Shown here: positions 8,967 to 17,586 of the stretch, in pieces
Layout: each line of letters opens with the position of its first letter
Position numbering within the stretch: the stretch's first letter is position 1
Assembly: GCA_030681895.1 (NCBI GenBank)
Contig: JAUXRI010000022.1
Span: 1 to 64,000, forward strand
Source: Myxococcales bacterium
Lineage (GTDB): Bacteria > Myxococcota > Myxococcia > Myxococcales > Myxococcaceae
DNA length: 64,000 nt
Reading direction: 5' to 3'
Program-made: the position numbers and the translations under genes
The notes under the pieces: generated by a model
Told to the model about the DNA's origin: nothing
The model's database searches: none
Seen by the model: the letters and a program-made list of their open reading frames with translations, nothing else

Positions 8967-9977
8967 TCAGGCGCGCGCTTTGAGGCGGCTCCAGTCGACG
9001 ACCGACACCCGCTGCGGCGCGATGCGGTACTCCACCTGGCGACGCAGGCCGATGACGTCACCGCCCACCTCGACGGGCACCTCGCGGTCGAACTCCATGC
9101 GGCAGTGCGTGAGGAGGAAGTCGTGGCTGTGCGGGAGCGGGTGCACACCGCGCCACAGCTGCGGAATTCGCAGCGTCGCCTGCGCCGCCGTGGCCGCGTA
9201 CACGCGCGCGTGCATGAAGCCGGGCATGGTGCGGGCGAAGTGGAGCGCCTTCAAGCCGAAGCCCAGCTCCATCGTCGTACCCGCTCCTGCGACGCCATAG
9301 GGCCCGTCGTACAGCACGGTGCCGGGGCCGCTGTTCGGCAGCTCGATGGGGTTGCCGTGCGGATCGAACGTGAAGGCCTTCTCACCGAGGTTGGTGACGC
9401 GCACCTGCGGCCGCTTCTTCGCCATCACGTTGCGCGGAATCGTTCGGCCGAAGAGCGAGGTGAAGTAGCCCAGCTCGCCCTCGACGATGCGTTTGAAGAC
9501 TCCCGGCGCCTGCGCGCGCTGCACCTTGTAGTCGTGAAGAATCTCGGCGCCCCAGCCGGCGTCGGCGAACGGCGTCAGCCGGCCCTCGACCTCGAGCAGC
9601 GAGAAGTCGTTGGTGGGCACCGACTGGTCTCCGCGCGCGACGGCCCGCTGCATCGACTCGAGCGCGGCGCGAGGTGAGGGCGCGTTGGTGCCGATGGCCC
9701 AGGCGTTCCCCGTGCCCAGCGGCACGAGCCCGAGCGCTGGAAACGCGAGCCCTCGCGCGCGCATGGCGTCGAGCAGGCCGATGGCCGTGCCGTCACCGCC
9801 ACCCGACAGCACCACACCGGGCGCGATGCCCCGCGCGGCGTCGTCGACGAAGGCCTTCACGTCGTTGGCGGTGCGGGTCGCCACCACCTTCGAGCCCGGC
9901 AGCGCCTTGCGGGCCCACGCGGCGAACCGCTCCGAGCCCCTGCGCGCGTTCAGATTCACGACGATGGCGATGTTCAT
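8967..9977 (-). CDS. Diacylglycerol kinase-like (YegS/BmrU-type) lipid kinase
   Basis: A 336-residue protein from MNIAIVVNLNARRGSE, the usual start region of this family. The nucleotide site reads GGGDGT (59-64) and PLGTGN (86-91), both diagnostic of the DAGK catalytic domain. The C-terminal half is the beta-rich second domain. An in-frame ATG at 10004 could add nine residues and has a G-rich run directly before it; I prefer 9977 on family grounds. Members phosphorylate diacylglycerol, sphingosine-like or related lipids. It is divergent from the hybrid kinase. Confidence 0.85.
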   Translation of the reverse strand: MNIAIVVNLNARRGSERFAAWARKALPGSKVVATRTANDVKAFVDDAARGIAPGVVLSGGGDGTAIGLLDAMRARGLAFPALGLVPLGTGNAWAIGTNAPSPRAALESMQRAVARGDQSVPTNDFSLLEVEGRLTPFADAGWGAEILHDYKVQRAQAPGVFKRIVEGELGYFTSLFGRTIPRNVMAKKRPQVRVTNLGEKAFTFDPHGNPIELPNSGPGTVLYDGPYGVAGAGTTMELGFGLKALHFARTMPGFMHARVYAATAAQATLRIPQLWRGVHPLPHSHDFLLTHCRMEFDREVPVEVGGDVIGLRRQVEYRIAPQRVSVVDWSRLKARA

Positions 9978-10127
9978 GCGGTATTCGTAAGCGCCCACTG
10001 TCATCCCCCTGTCACCGCAGACCGCCCGTTCGTGTGCGGTGGTTTCGGCTCGCCGAGCGCGGCTGCTTTCGAGGGGTTGCGCGAGACGGTCTCGCCGCGC
10101 ACTGCCATAGTGGGGGGGAGGAGGCGG

Positions 10128-12023
10128 ATGCAGAATCTCGAAGAAGAGAACCGGGTGTTGCGCGCGCGCATCGCCCAACTCGAGCGTGCCACCACCTCGC
10201 GGGCCGACCCGTTGCTTCAGGCCCTCCTCGAACACTCGACGCCGTTCCTGTCGGTCGTCGATACGCACGGCCGGTTCCTGGCCACTGGCCGTACCTCACC
10301 CAACTTCGGCTCCGTCATCGGCCGGAGCATCCTCGAGTTCATTCCAGCCGAAGAGCACGAGCGCATCCGCACGGCCCTGGCGCAGGTCGTCGCGACCGGC
10401 AAAGCCGTCTCGTACGAAAACCAGGGGTACGGCGAAGACGGCACGCCGGGGCACGTCTACCTGGTCCGCGCTGCGCCCGTCTTCGACGCCGAGAACGTCG
10501 TCGCCGTGGTGCTCGTGCCCATCGACATCACCGAGAGGGTTCGGCTCGAGCGCTCGCTCGCCGAGCGCACCCACAGCCTTCAGCTCGCCGTCGAAGCGAC
10601 CCAGCTGGGCATGTGGCGCTGGGACCTGCGAACGAACGTCGTCGACTGGGACGAGCGCGTGCTCGAGATCGTCGGTGCGAGCAAGCCGCCCTCGTTCGAA
10701 GACTTCCTCGAGCTGGTGCACCCTGACGACCGCGATCGCCTGAAGACCATCTTCAGCGAAGTGCTCGCCACTGGCGTCTACCCGGTCTTCGAGCACCGCC
10801 TCGCCGCGCACGAGGGCTCGCCCGAGAAGTGGCTCTTCGCCTCTGGAACGGTGGTGAAGGACGGCGATGGAAAGCCGGCGGTGTTGATGGGCGGCCTGCT
10901 CGACATCACGGAGCAGAAGCGGCTGTCGGGGCAGCTCCAGCGCGCCGAGCGGGTCGAGGCCGTCGGCCAGCTCGCCGCGGGCATCGCGCACAACATCAAC
11001 AACCTGCTCGCCGCGATTCTGCCGAACGTCGAGTACGCCCTCGGGCTCGTCGGCGGCGAGGCCCGAGAGGTGCTGACCGTCGCGCTCGATGCGTCGATGC
11101 AGGCGCGGGGCGTCGTGCAGAGCCTGCTCTCGTTGTCGCGAAAGACCCCCACCGACGGAGTCGAGCCCGCCGAGGTCAGCACCGTGCTCGCCAGCGTCGA
11201 GAGGCTCTGCCGCATGACGCTGCCGAGGGAGATCGACCTGCAGTTCTCGTCGGTCGCGCCCGGCCACGCCGCGATGTCGGCCAGTGACCTCGAGCAGACG
11301 GTGCTCAACCTCGTCTTGAACGCTCGCGACGCGGTCGAGTCGTCGAAGGTTCGGCGAATCTCGGTCGTCGCGAGGCGGCCGACCCCGCACGCCATCACCC
11401 TGCAGGTCACCGACACCGGCGCCGGCATGACGGAGGAGGTGCGTCGGCGGGCGTTCGAGCCGTTCTTCACCACCAAGTCGCCTCACCGCGGCACGGGCCT
11501 GGGGCTCGCCAACGTCGTCGCGCGGGTGAGAGAGGCCGGCGGCCAGCTCGACTGCCAGAGCGAGGTCGGCGTCGGCTCGACCTTCACGCTCGTCTTGCCG
11601 TCAGCGCCGCGCCCGGTGCAGCAGGAGCGCAGCCCGGCCCCTGAGCCGCAGCCGCTCACGGGTCACACCATCCTCATCGTCGACGACGAGCCCATGGTGC
11701 GCCGCTCGCTGCGTCGGCTGCTCGAACACGACGGGTTCACCGTGCTCGACGCGCCCAGCGCGAGCGAAGCGCGGCTCACCCTCGACACTCACGGCGCGGC
11801 GGTCGACGTCATCATCCTCGACCACTCCATGCCCGACGAGACCGGGGTCGAGGCGCTCGCGTCGTTGCGAGACCGGAGCCGCGCGAAGATCGTGCTGTTC
11901 TCGGGGCTGAGCCCAGAAGAAACGGGCGCGGTCGACGCAGTGCTGTCGAAGCCGGCGCGCTCGGAGGAGATCAGCCGCGTGCTGCGCGAGGTGTTCGCGA
12001 TGCCGGGTGCGCGCGTCGACTAG
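10128..12023 (+). CDS. Hybrid sensor histidine kinase (PAS-PAS-HisKA-HATPase-receiver)
   Basis: A 631-residue soluble kinase. The ATG at 10128 follows a strong GGGGGAGGAGG tract at 10113-10124. After a short coiled coil there are two PAS domains (about 30-140 and 150-262, each ending in DITE), then a HisKA dimerisation helix with the phospho-acceptor His288 in GIAHNINNLL. The ATPase has the N-box NLVLNARDAV, G1 DTGAGM and G2 GTGLGL. The C-terminal receiver has ILIVDDEP, IILDHSMP with the acceptor Asp, and a KPAR lysine. No membrane segment is present, so the signal is cytoplasmic. No DNA-binding partner is adjacent. Its stop overlaps the convergent acetyltransferase stop (ctag). Confidence 0.92.
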   Translation: MQNLEEENRVLRARIAQLERATTSRADPLLQALLEHSTPFLSVVDTHGRFLATGRTSPNFGSVIGRSILEFIPAEEHERIRTALAQVVATGKAVSYENQGYGEDGTPGHVYLVRAAPVFDAENVVAVVLVPIDITERVRLERSLAERTHSLQLAVEATQLGMWRWDLRTNVVDWDERVLEIVGASKPPSFEDFLELVHPDDRDRLKTIFSEVLATGVYPVFEHRLAAHEGSPEKWLFASGTVVKDGDGKPAVLMGGLLDITEQKRLSGQLQRAERVEAVGQLAAGIAHNINNLLAAILPNVEYALGLVGGEAREVLTVALDASMQARGVVQSLLSLSRKTPTDGVEPAEVSTVLASVERLCRMTLPREIDLQFSSVAPGHAAMSASDLEQTVLNLVLNARDAVESSKVRRISVVARRPTPHAITLQVTDTGAGMTEEVRRRAFEPFFTTKSPHRGTGLGLANVVARVREAGGQLDCQSEVGVGSTFTLVLPSAPRPVQQERSPAPEPQPLTGHTILIVDDEPMVRRSLRRLLEHDGFTVLDAPSASEARLTLDTHGAAVDVIILDHSMPDETGVEALASLRDRSRAKIVLFSGLSPEETGAVDAVLSKPARSEEISRVLREVFAMPGARVD

Positions 12024-12619
12024 CCCGTCGACTCGTTCGCGGCCTCTGACGGCTTCACCCGGGCCGTGACGACGGCCTCGGCAGGCTTCACGAGCGAGTT
12101 CGGCGGCACCGAGCGGGTCAACACGGCGCCGGCCATGATCTTCGTGCCATCGCCGACGTGAATGGGCCCCAGGAGCGTCGCGCCAGGCCCGACGTGAACG
12201 TTCTTTCCCAGCGTCGGCGCGCCGCTCTCTTTCGTCACCGGATCGAGGCCTTCACCCAGCGTGACGTTGTGAAACAGAATGCAGCCTTCTCCGATGACGG
12301 CGCGGTGGCTCAACACCAGGCCGGTGCCGTGCACCAGACAGACGCCGCCGTCGACCTCGGTGTCCCAGTGAATCTCGGCGCCGTAGAGGTGCCGAATGAG
12401 CCGGCTGCCCACCTGCCCGCCGAGCGGGACGTGGAGGTCGCGCGCCAGCCGCATCGCGCGCGTGGCGAGCATCATCTGGAAGCCGATTTTGCGAACGGCG
12501 TCGATGGGCAGGCGCGTCAGCGGAATGGCCTCGGCATGGTACTTCTGCCGGTACATCTGCATCGAGCCGTAATCCGCTCGAACGGCGCGGGCGAAGTCGA
12601 CCATGGCCTTGCGGATCAT
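12020..12619 (-). CDS. Serine O-acetyltransferase-like hexapeptide-repeat transferase
   Basis: A 199-residue left-handed beta-helix acyltransferase. An N-terminal helical part (about 1-65) is followed by hexapeptide repeats: YGAEIHWDTEVDGGVCLVHG, then VIGEGCILFHNVTLGEG, with the active-site His in that region, and GPIHVGDGTKIMAGAVL. The layout resembles CysE-like enzymes recruited to polysaccharide loci. GAGGG sits before the ATG. The gene lies at the left end of the ligase/ACP/amidotransferase locus; another SAT-like gene (23312-23848) lies at the right end. Donor acetyl-CoA is expected; the acceptor is unknown and may be a sugar. Confidence 0.8.
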   Translation of the reverse strand: MIRKAMVDFARAVRADYGSMQMYRQKYHAEAIPLTRLPIDAVRKIGFQMMLATRAMRLARDLHVPLGGQVGSRLIRHLYGAEIHWDTEVDGGVCLVHGTGLVLSHRAVIGEGCILFHNVTLGEGLDPVTKESGAPTLGKNVHVGPGATLLGPIHVGDGTKIMAGAVLTRSVPPNSLVKPAEAVVTARVKPSEAANESTG

Positions 12620-12701
12620 CCCTCATGACTAACCGGGAGCGCGCTGCGGGTCCACCTCGGGCCTCGACCTCGACCGAGGTGCGCGGTACGTGGAGCCTCG
12701 C

Positions 12702-13733
12702 ATGAGCACGCCCAGGTTGAGTGTGGTGATCGCCACGTGGAACCGGCTCCAGCTGCTCGGAGAGCTGCTCGACGCGCTGAACCGCCAGACGCTCCCGGCC
12801 GCCGATTTCGAGGTGCTGGTGGTGGACGATGGCTCGAAGGTGCCGGTCGCTTCCGAGCTCGGCAAGCGCCACGACGCCTACGCGCTGCGCGTGCTCACCC
12901 AGCAGAACGCGGGCGCCGCGGCCGCGCGTCACGCTGGCGTGCTCGAGGCGAAGGGCGCCATCGTCGTCATCACCGACGACGACATGCTCGTGCCTCCCGA
13001 GTTCCTCGCGGAGCACCTCAAGGCCCACGACGCCGGCTACACGCTCGTGCTCGGGCACATCGACAACGAGCCGGGCCTCGCGAACAAGCCGCTGTTCGAG
13101 CGCTTCCACGCCGAGCAGCTCGCCCGCTTCGTCGCGCGGTACAGCCGAGAGCCGACGGGCGTGCGCGGCGTGATGGTGTGCACCGGCAACGTGTCGTTCC
13201 GCCGTGACGACTACCTTCGGGTAGGCGGGTTCGACCGCTCCCTCGACCGCTCTGAAGACCGCGAGCTCGGTGTCAGGCTGCAGAAGGCGGGCGCGCGGCT
13301 GTTCTTCGCGAAAGACGCGCGCACCATCAACCGCAGCGACCACGCCGACCTCGACGTGTGGATGACGCGCAACTTCCGCTACGGCATCTACGACAGCCGC
13401 ATTCACGTGAAACACCCCGAGGTCGTCGACGCCGACCCGTGGCACTTCTTCTTTCTGGTGAACCCCGTCTCTCGCGCGCTGTTGCTGGTGTCGGCGTCGG
13501 CGCCGGCGGTGGGCAAGACGCTCTCGCGCGCGGCGTACGCGGTGGCCGAGCGGCTCGACGGGCAGAAGGCGCTCCACCCGCTGCTCGGGCGCGCCGCCGT
13601 CGCAGGCGCCACCTTGAGCTACGGCCTCGACTACTTCCGCGGCGTGCGTGAAGAGGCCGGCAGCCTGCCGAAGGCGTGGCTCGACCTCGCGAGACACACG
13701 GTGGCCCACGTGAAGCGCAAGGTGACGACGTGA
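12702..13733 (+). CDS. Family-2 glycosyltransferase
   Basis: A 343-residue GT2 enzyme. The ATG at 12702 is preferred over an in-frame GTG at 12690 because GGAG at 12692-12695 is well spaced for it. The fold shows LSVVIATWNR (6-15), VLVVDDGS (38-45) and the metal-binding TDDDM (91-95). A conserved acceptor-side segment follows (SFRRDDYLRVGGFDRSL and SEDRELGVRL). There is no convincing membrane anchor. The stop overlaps the GTG of the following hydrolase, starting a coupled set of GT2 and two hydrolases. The substrate is not predictable. Confidence 0.85.
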   Translation: MSTPRLSVVIATWNRLQLLGELLDALNRQTLPAADFEVLVVDDGSKVPVASELGKRHDAYALRVLTQQNAGAAAARHAGVLEAKGAIVVITDDDMLVPPEFLAEHLKAHDAGYTLVLGHIDNEPGLANKPLFERFHAEQLARFVARYSREPTGVRGVMVCTGNVSFRRDDYLRVGGFDRSLDRSEDRELGVRLQKAGARLFFAKDARTINRSDHADLDVWMTRNFRYGIYDSRIHVKHPEVVDADPWHFFFLVNPVSRALLLVSASAPAVGKTLSRAAYAVAERLDGQKALHPLLGRAAVAGATLSYGLDYFRGVREEAGSLPKAWLDLARHTVAHVKRKVTT

Positions 13734-14590
13734 AGACGTGGACCCCGGGCGACGCGCTCCCCGGCGCCGAGATTCCCTCGTACCTCGCGCACGCCGACGC
13801 GCAGCTCTACCTGGTGCACCACGCGTGCGCAGCCGCCCGCCCGCGCGCGACGGTCGTGCTCGCCGGCCCGATGACGCTGGAGCGCACGCAGAGCTACTTG
13901 AGCTGGGTGCGGCTGGCCCGCAACCTCGCGCTCAACGGCTACGACGTGGTGCGGTTCGACTACCGCGGCTGCGGCGAGAGCACCGGCGACTTTCGCGCCC
14001 AGACGTTCTTCACGTGGCGGGCAGACCTGATGGCCGTGGTGACGCACGCGAAGGCGCTCCATGAAGGCCGGGTCGTCGTGCTGGGCCTGCGCCTCGGCGC
14101 GCTGCTCGCCAGGCCCCTCTTCGAAGACGGTCTCATCGACGGCCTCGTCGCGTGGGAGCCGCCGGCCACTGGCCGCGTGATGATGATGGACATGCTGCGG
14201 CGCAAGCTGGCGGCCGACTACATGGAGTTCCCCGACGCGCCCCGGAAGGTGCGCGACGACTACGTGCGCGACCTGGAGCGTGGCCTCGAAGTGGAGGTCG
14301 AGGGCTACCCGTGGACGAAGGGCGTGTGGGCCAGCGCCGAAGCGTTCTCGTTCGCCGAGCCCGAGCGCATCGGGGGCGAGTGGCTCACCGTGTTCCTCGA
14401 CGGGCGCGCGGCCGACAAGCTGCCGGCCTCACGGCGCGAGCACTACGCCTCGTTCAAGATTCCGAGGCCGTCGTTCTGGCTGCAGAGCACGCACCTCGTC
14501 GCCGACCTCGCCGACCTCTTCACGGTGACGCAGGAGCGGCTGCACCAGTGGACCAACGCCTGGAGCGTGACGGATGGAGGTGCCTCGTGA
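13730..14590 (+). CDS. Alpha/beta-hydrolase-like protein, exosortase-system hydrolase type, nucleophile Ser replaced by Arg
   Basis: A 286-residue alpha/beta-hydrolase fold starting at GTG overlapping the GT2 stop (GTGA). FDYRGCGES (77-85) is the typical strand after the oxyanion region. The nucleophile elbow reads VLGLRLGALL (117-126), so Arg121 sits where the catalytic Ser of GxSxG is expected. From memory, the exosortase-A-associated hydrolase 2 family shares a GLRLGA elbow; that link is an inference. It is followed by a second hydrolase, again with GTGA overlap. It may be a non-catalytic or non-Ser acyl-handling protein. Confidence 0.65.
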   Translation: MKTWTPGDALPGAEIPSYLAHADAQLYLVHHACAAARPRATVVLAGPMTLERTQSYLSWVRLARNLALNGYDVVRFDYRGCGESTGDFRAQTFFTWRADLMAVVTHAKALHEGRVVVLGLRLGALLARPLFEDGLIDGLVAWEPPATGRVMMMDMLRRKLAADYMEFPDAPRKVRDDYVRDLERGLEVEVEGYPWTKGVWASAEAFSFAEPERIGGEWLTVFLDGRAADKLPASRREHYASFKIPRPSFWLQSTHLVADLADLFTVTQERLHQWTNAWSVTDGGAS

Positions 14591-15594
14591 AGTCGACGCG
14601 CGTGCTCGACGTGCTCGACCTGCCGCACGGCCGCTGCGTGGGGACGGTGCATCGCCCCGAGACGCGAACCAGTGACATCGGTCTGTTGTGGGTGAACTTC
14701 GGCTACGTGCCGCGCGATGGACATGGAGGGCTGGCGAGTCAGGCCAGCGACGTGCTCGCCAGCGATGGCGTGCCCTGCTTCCGGTACGACCTGCCGGGGC
14801 TCGGCGATGCGCCGGGGCCGCTCCCGAAGGTGACCCACGACTTCTTCCCCGTCGTCACGGGCGGCAGCTTCACGAAGGTGACGGTCGAGCTGGTCGAGGC
14901 AGTGTGCGCGCGTGAAGGGCTCGCGGGCGTCGTCGTCGCGGGCCTGTGTGGTGGCGCGGTGAACGCCATCTTCACGGCCGACGCCGCGAAAGAGCGCGTG
15001 AAAGGGCTCATCCTGCTCGAGCCCGAGCTGTACCAGAGCGAGCCGAAGGCGGCCGACGGCACCGTGGAGCCGATGCGTTTGCGCGCGTGGCTGCGGCAGC
15101 TGTTGCCCGCCGACCGTGGCTTCGCGCTCTCGCTCGTCGACCAGGCGCTGCAGGCGAGGCTGCCGATGGAAGACGTGGTGAAGGCGGTGGTCGCGCGCGC
15201 GGTGCCGAAGCAGGCCTTCAACTACTGGGGGTGGATGCGGCTGCTCACCTCGGAAGGCAAATACTCCCGGTTCGTGCCCTTCCCGCGGCGCGCGATTCTC
15301 GACTTCCTGATGAGCCGCTCGGGCCTGCCGTCGGTCACCAACATGGCGCTCGCGGCCATCTGGAAACGATGGGTCGAAGCCGGCCACCCGGCGCTCGTCA
15401 TCACGGCCGAAGGGAAGCTGCGCGAGATCTTCTTCGACCGCATCAACGCCGGCATGGACGTGCGCCTCGACACGCCGTCATACGTGCACGCGCGCCTGCC
15501 GGGGACGAATCACATCTTCACGACCGGCGGCGCCATCGCGACGGTGACGAAGCACCTGGAAACGAACTGGAAGCTGTTCTCCAGAGCGACGTAA
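14587..15594 (+). CDS. Alpha/beta-hydrolase-like protein with Cys at the nucleophile position
   Basis: A 335-residue protein starting at GTG overlapping the upstream stop. It has RYDLPGLGDA (66-75) and an elbow VVAGLCGGAV (116-125) in which Cys121 occupies the nucleophile position, as in thiol-type hydrolases or acyltransferases. Such a Cys elbow matches what I recall of the exosortase-A-associated hydrolase 1 group. A His suited to the triad lies near the end (GTNHIF). With the preceding hydrolase and the nearby ligase, ACP and amidotransferase it probably processes an acyl or amide intermediate for a surface glycan (inference). Confidence 0.65.
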   Translation: MKSTRVLDVLDLPHGRCVGTVHRPETRTSDIGLLWVNFGYVPRDGHGGLASQASDVLASDGVPCFRYDLPGLGDAPGPLPKVTHDFFPVVTGGSFTKVTVELVEAVCAREGLAGVVVAGLCGGAVNAIFTADAAKERVKGLILLEPELYQSEPKAADGTVEPMRLRAWLRQLLPADRGFALSLVDQALQARLPMEDVVKAVVARAVPKQAFNYWGWMRLLTSEGKYSRFVPFPRRAILDFLMSRSGLPSVTNMALAAIWKRWVEAGHPALVITAEGKLREIFFDRINAGMDVRLDTPSYVHARLPGTNHIFTTGGAIATVTKHLETNWKLFSRAT

Positions 15595-15674
15595 CAGACC
15601 GTTTTTACTGACGCTAGATATCTCTCCACTCCGGGATTACTCTCCTCTTCGAGATAATTTCCAGGAGAAGAGCG
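15595..15674 (+). promoter_or_regulatory. A+T-richer leader with palindromes before the AbiE-like pair
   Basis: This 80-base gap is clearly richer in A/T than its surroundings. It holds the palindrome agatatct (15616-15623), and tatctc (15619-15624) repeats inverted as gagata at 15651-15656. The next gene has a good AGGAGAAG ribosome site at 15663-15670. Antitoxins of this type usually repress their own operon by binding inverted repeats, so this is the natural operator/promoter region. No exact -10/-35 is claimed. Confidence 0.4.
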
Positions 15675-16769
15675 ATGGACGTCCTTCACCAGTTCCTCGT
15701 GCGTGCCGGCTGGAAGCCGAGGGCGAGCAACGTGTGGGCCTCGCGAACCGGGCGCTACCGCGTCCACACCGAAGACGCGCCGGCCTCGTGGGAGCGGACG
15801 TTGGCGCCATTTCTCGCCAAGGCGATTCTCCACGCCAGAACTGGAACGGCTCCTGACGTCGAGGCCATCGCCGCAGTCGAGGTCAAACGAGCCACGCCGC
15901 TGACCGATGAGAGGCTCGAGCGTTTCGTCGCAGAGGTCGCGCCCGGGCAGAGCTGGATTCTGTTCGACAAGGAAGGGCGAGTCTTCCCTCACGTCGCGAA
16001 GGAACCTGGCCTGAGGAAAGTCGCGGCCGAGCAACCCATCGCGTCGGTGAGCGCTCCCACCACCCGAAAGCGAGCGTCGCTCTTCACCGACCTCAATCAG
16101 TGGATGCTCAAGGTGCTCCTCGCACCGCAGCTCCCGGTCACCCTGTTGAGTGCGCCACGGACTCCGATTCGGAATGCGACGACGCTGGCCTCGGTGGCCG
16201 ACGTCTCTCCAGCTGCGGCGGCACGTTTCGTTCAGGCACTGAGTGCTGAAGACCAGCTCGACACTCGTTTTGGAGATCTCCGAATTGCCCGACCGCTCGA
16301 CCTCTTGAAACAGTGGCGTGACCGGCTCGGCGAAAGTTCGACGCATCCCGCAGCGGTGGACGCTGGATTCGTTCGCGGTCCCATGGACCTTCGCGTGCTC
16401 GCAGACGTCGCGAAAGTGAGCGCGCAGGCCCGACGAGAACACCCGCCACTCGTGCTGCGCATGCACACGGCCTGCGCTGAGCTCGGCTTCGGTCACGTCT
16501 CAGGGCCAACCCCGATGGCGTGGGTCCCGTCGTTTGAGCCGAAGACACTCGAGCCGCTCGGCCTTGTCGCCATGTCGAATGCGCGAGTCGACGTCGTGCT
16601 CTCTGTGCCGCGCTACCCGGAGTCTCTGTACCGAGCGATGCTCGCGACGGGCGTGCCAACGAGCGACATCATTCAGTGTTGGCTCGATTGCTCGCACTAC
16701 CGGCTCCGCGGCCAGGAGCAGGCTGACTTTCTGTGGAGGCGGGTGTTGCAGCCTGCGTTCAAGTCGTGA
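15675..16769 (+). CDS. AbiEi-like type IV antitoxin with N-terminal PD-(D/E)XK-like region
   Basis: A 364-residue protein. The middle has a winged-HTH-like stretch (LASVADVSPAAAARFVQAL, near 175-193) followed by LRIARPLDLLKQW. The end carries the AbiEi-type closing pattern IIQCWLDCSHYRLRGQEQAD. The N-terminal 110 residues are unusual: a helix, then PD at 60-61 and EVK at 69-71 followed by a helix and WILFDKEGRVF, which looks like a minimal PD-(D/E)XK nuclease core. The stop overlaps the start of the nucleotidyltransferase gene (GTGA). Antitoxin call moderate; nuclease-like region speculative. Confidence 0.55.
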   Translation: MDVLHQFLVRAGWKPRASNVWASRTGRYRVHTEDAPASWERTLAPFLAKAILHARTGTAPDVEAIAAVEVKRATPLTDERLERFVAEVAPGQSWILFDKEGRVFPHVAKEPGLRKVAAEQPIASVSAPTTRKRASLFTDLNQWMLKVLLAPQLPVTLLSAPRTPIRNATTLASVADVSPAAAARFVQALSAEDQLDTRFGDLRIARPLDLLKQWRDRLGESSTHPAAVDAGFVRGPMDLRVLADVAKVSAQARREHPPLVLRMHTACAELGFGHVSGPTPMAWVPSFEPKTLEPLGLVAMSNARVDVVLSVPRYPESLYRAMLATGVPTSDIIQCWLDCSHYRLRGQEQADFLWRRVLQPAFKS

Positions 16770-17584
16770 GCTGGCTCAGCGACGCAGAGAAAGATGTCTT
16801 CCGCCGGCTGCTGACAGCGCTCGAGGGCACGAAGAACGAGTTCATCGTCGTTGGAGGGCAGGCCGCACGGCTCTTTCGCTACCACCCCTGGGCGCGAACC
16901 GTGGACTGGCAACCAATTCTGACGAGCGACATCGACGTCGCCACCGATGACAAGGGCCACCGAGCGGGTGTCGACCTCGGCGCGCGCGTGAACGAGCAAG
17001 GCTTCGAGGGCCAGATGGAAGGTGATGATCGACCTCCTCGGACGCTGTACGTCTCAGCCTCGGGGCCCGCAGAGATCGAGTTCATCACGCCCGATCGCCC
17101 GAAGCGGAACCCGACAGGAGTGACTGTCGACGTGCTCGGCATCAGCGCGAAGAAGGTGCCCCATCTCGAGATTCTGCTCGTCGAGCCGTGCGTGGTGACG
17201 GTTCCCGACGTCGGCGACGTTCGACTCCCGAGCCCTGCGGCGTACATTCTCCAGAAGACCCTGACGCTCACGAACCGAAGAACGAAGGAGCAGCGGGGCA
17301 AAGATGCGCTCTACGCACACGACGCGCTCCAGCTCTTCTCGACGCCCCAGGGTGTGCTGGGCGAAGTCGTTGCGCAGGCCACCCACGTGCGCTCGACGCT
17401 TGGAAGGAAGCAACTCGCCGAGCTTCAACTGAACGCGGCGAAGCTCTCCGACCCACGGACCGACTTCGTCGCAGAAGCCTCGCGTCAGGCTGCAGCGGCG
17501 GGGCGACGTGGCCAGGGACCAGAAAGCATCGCGCTCGCGAACAAGCTCGGGTTCAGGGACCTGAGCCTTCTCCCGAAACCCTGA
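16766..17584 (+). CDS. AbiEii-like nucleotidyltransferase toxin
   Basis: A 272-residue protein from the GTG that overlaps the AbiEi-like stop. It has the nucleotidyltransferase signature VVGGQAARLF (28-37) and, after a short insert, TSDIDVAT (53-60) with the metal-binding Asp pair (Asp55, Asp57). AbiEii-type toxins transfer nucleotides to tRNA or another target and stop growth, protecting against phage. They are neutralised through transcriptional repression by the AbiEi partner. Size and order (antitoxin first, overlapping toxin) fit. The C-terminal part is helical and Ala-rich. It ends 2 bases before the convergent amidotransferase stop. Confidence 0.65.
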   Translation: MSWLSDAEKDVFRRLLTALEGTKNEFIVVGGQAARLFRYHPWARTVDWQPILTSDIDVATDDKGHRAGVDLGARVNEQGFEGQMEGDDRPPRTLYVSASGPAEIEFITPDRPKRNPTGVTVDVLGISAKKVPHLEILLVEPCVVTVPDVGDVRLPSPAAYILQKTLTLTNRRTKEQRGKDALYAHDALQLFSTPQGVLGEVVAQATHVRSTLGRKQLAELQLNAAKLSDPRTDFVAEASRQAAAAGRRGQGPESIALANKLGFRDLSLLPKP

Positions 17585-17586
17585 AG

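Noticed and set aside
12252-13709. 485-codon minus-strand frame across the GT2 gene
   Set aside because: Antisense shadow of the glycosyltransferase and acetyltransferase; no recognisable domain.
15595-15611. T run after the second hydrolase as a terminator
   Set aside because: The five-T stretch is not preceded by a stable hairpin.
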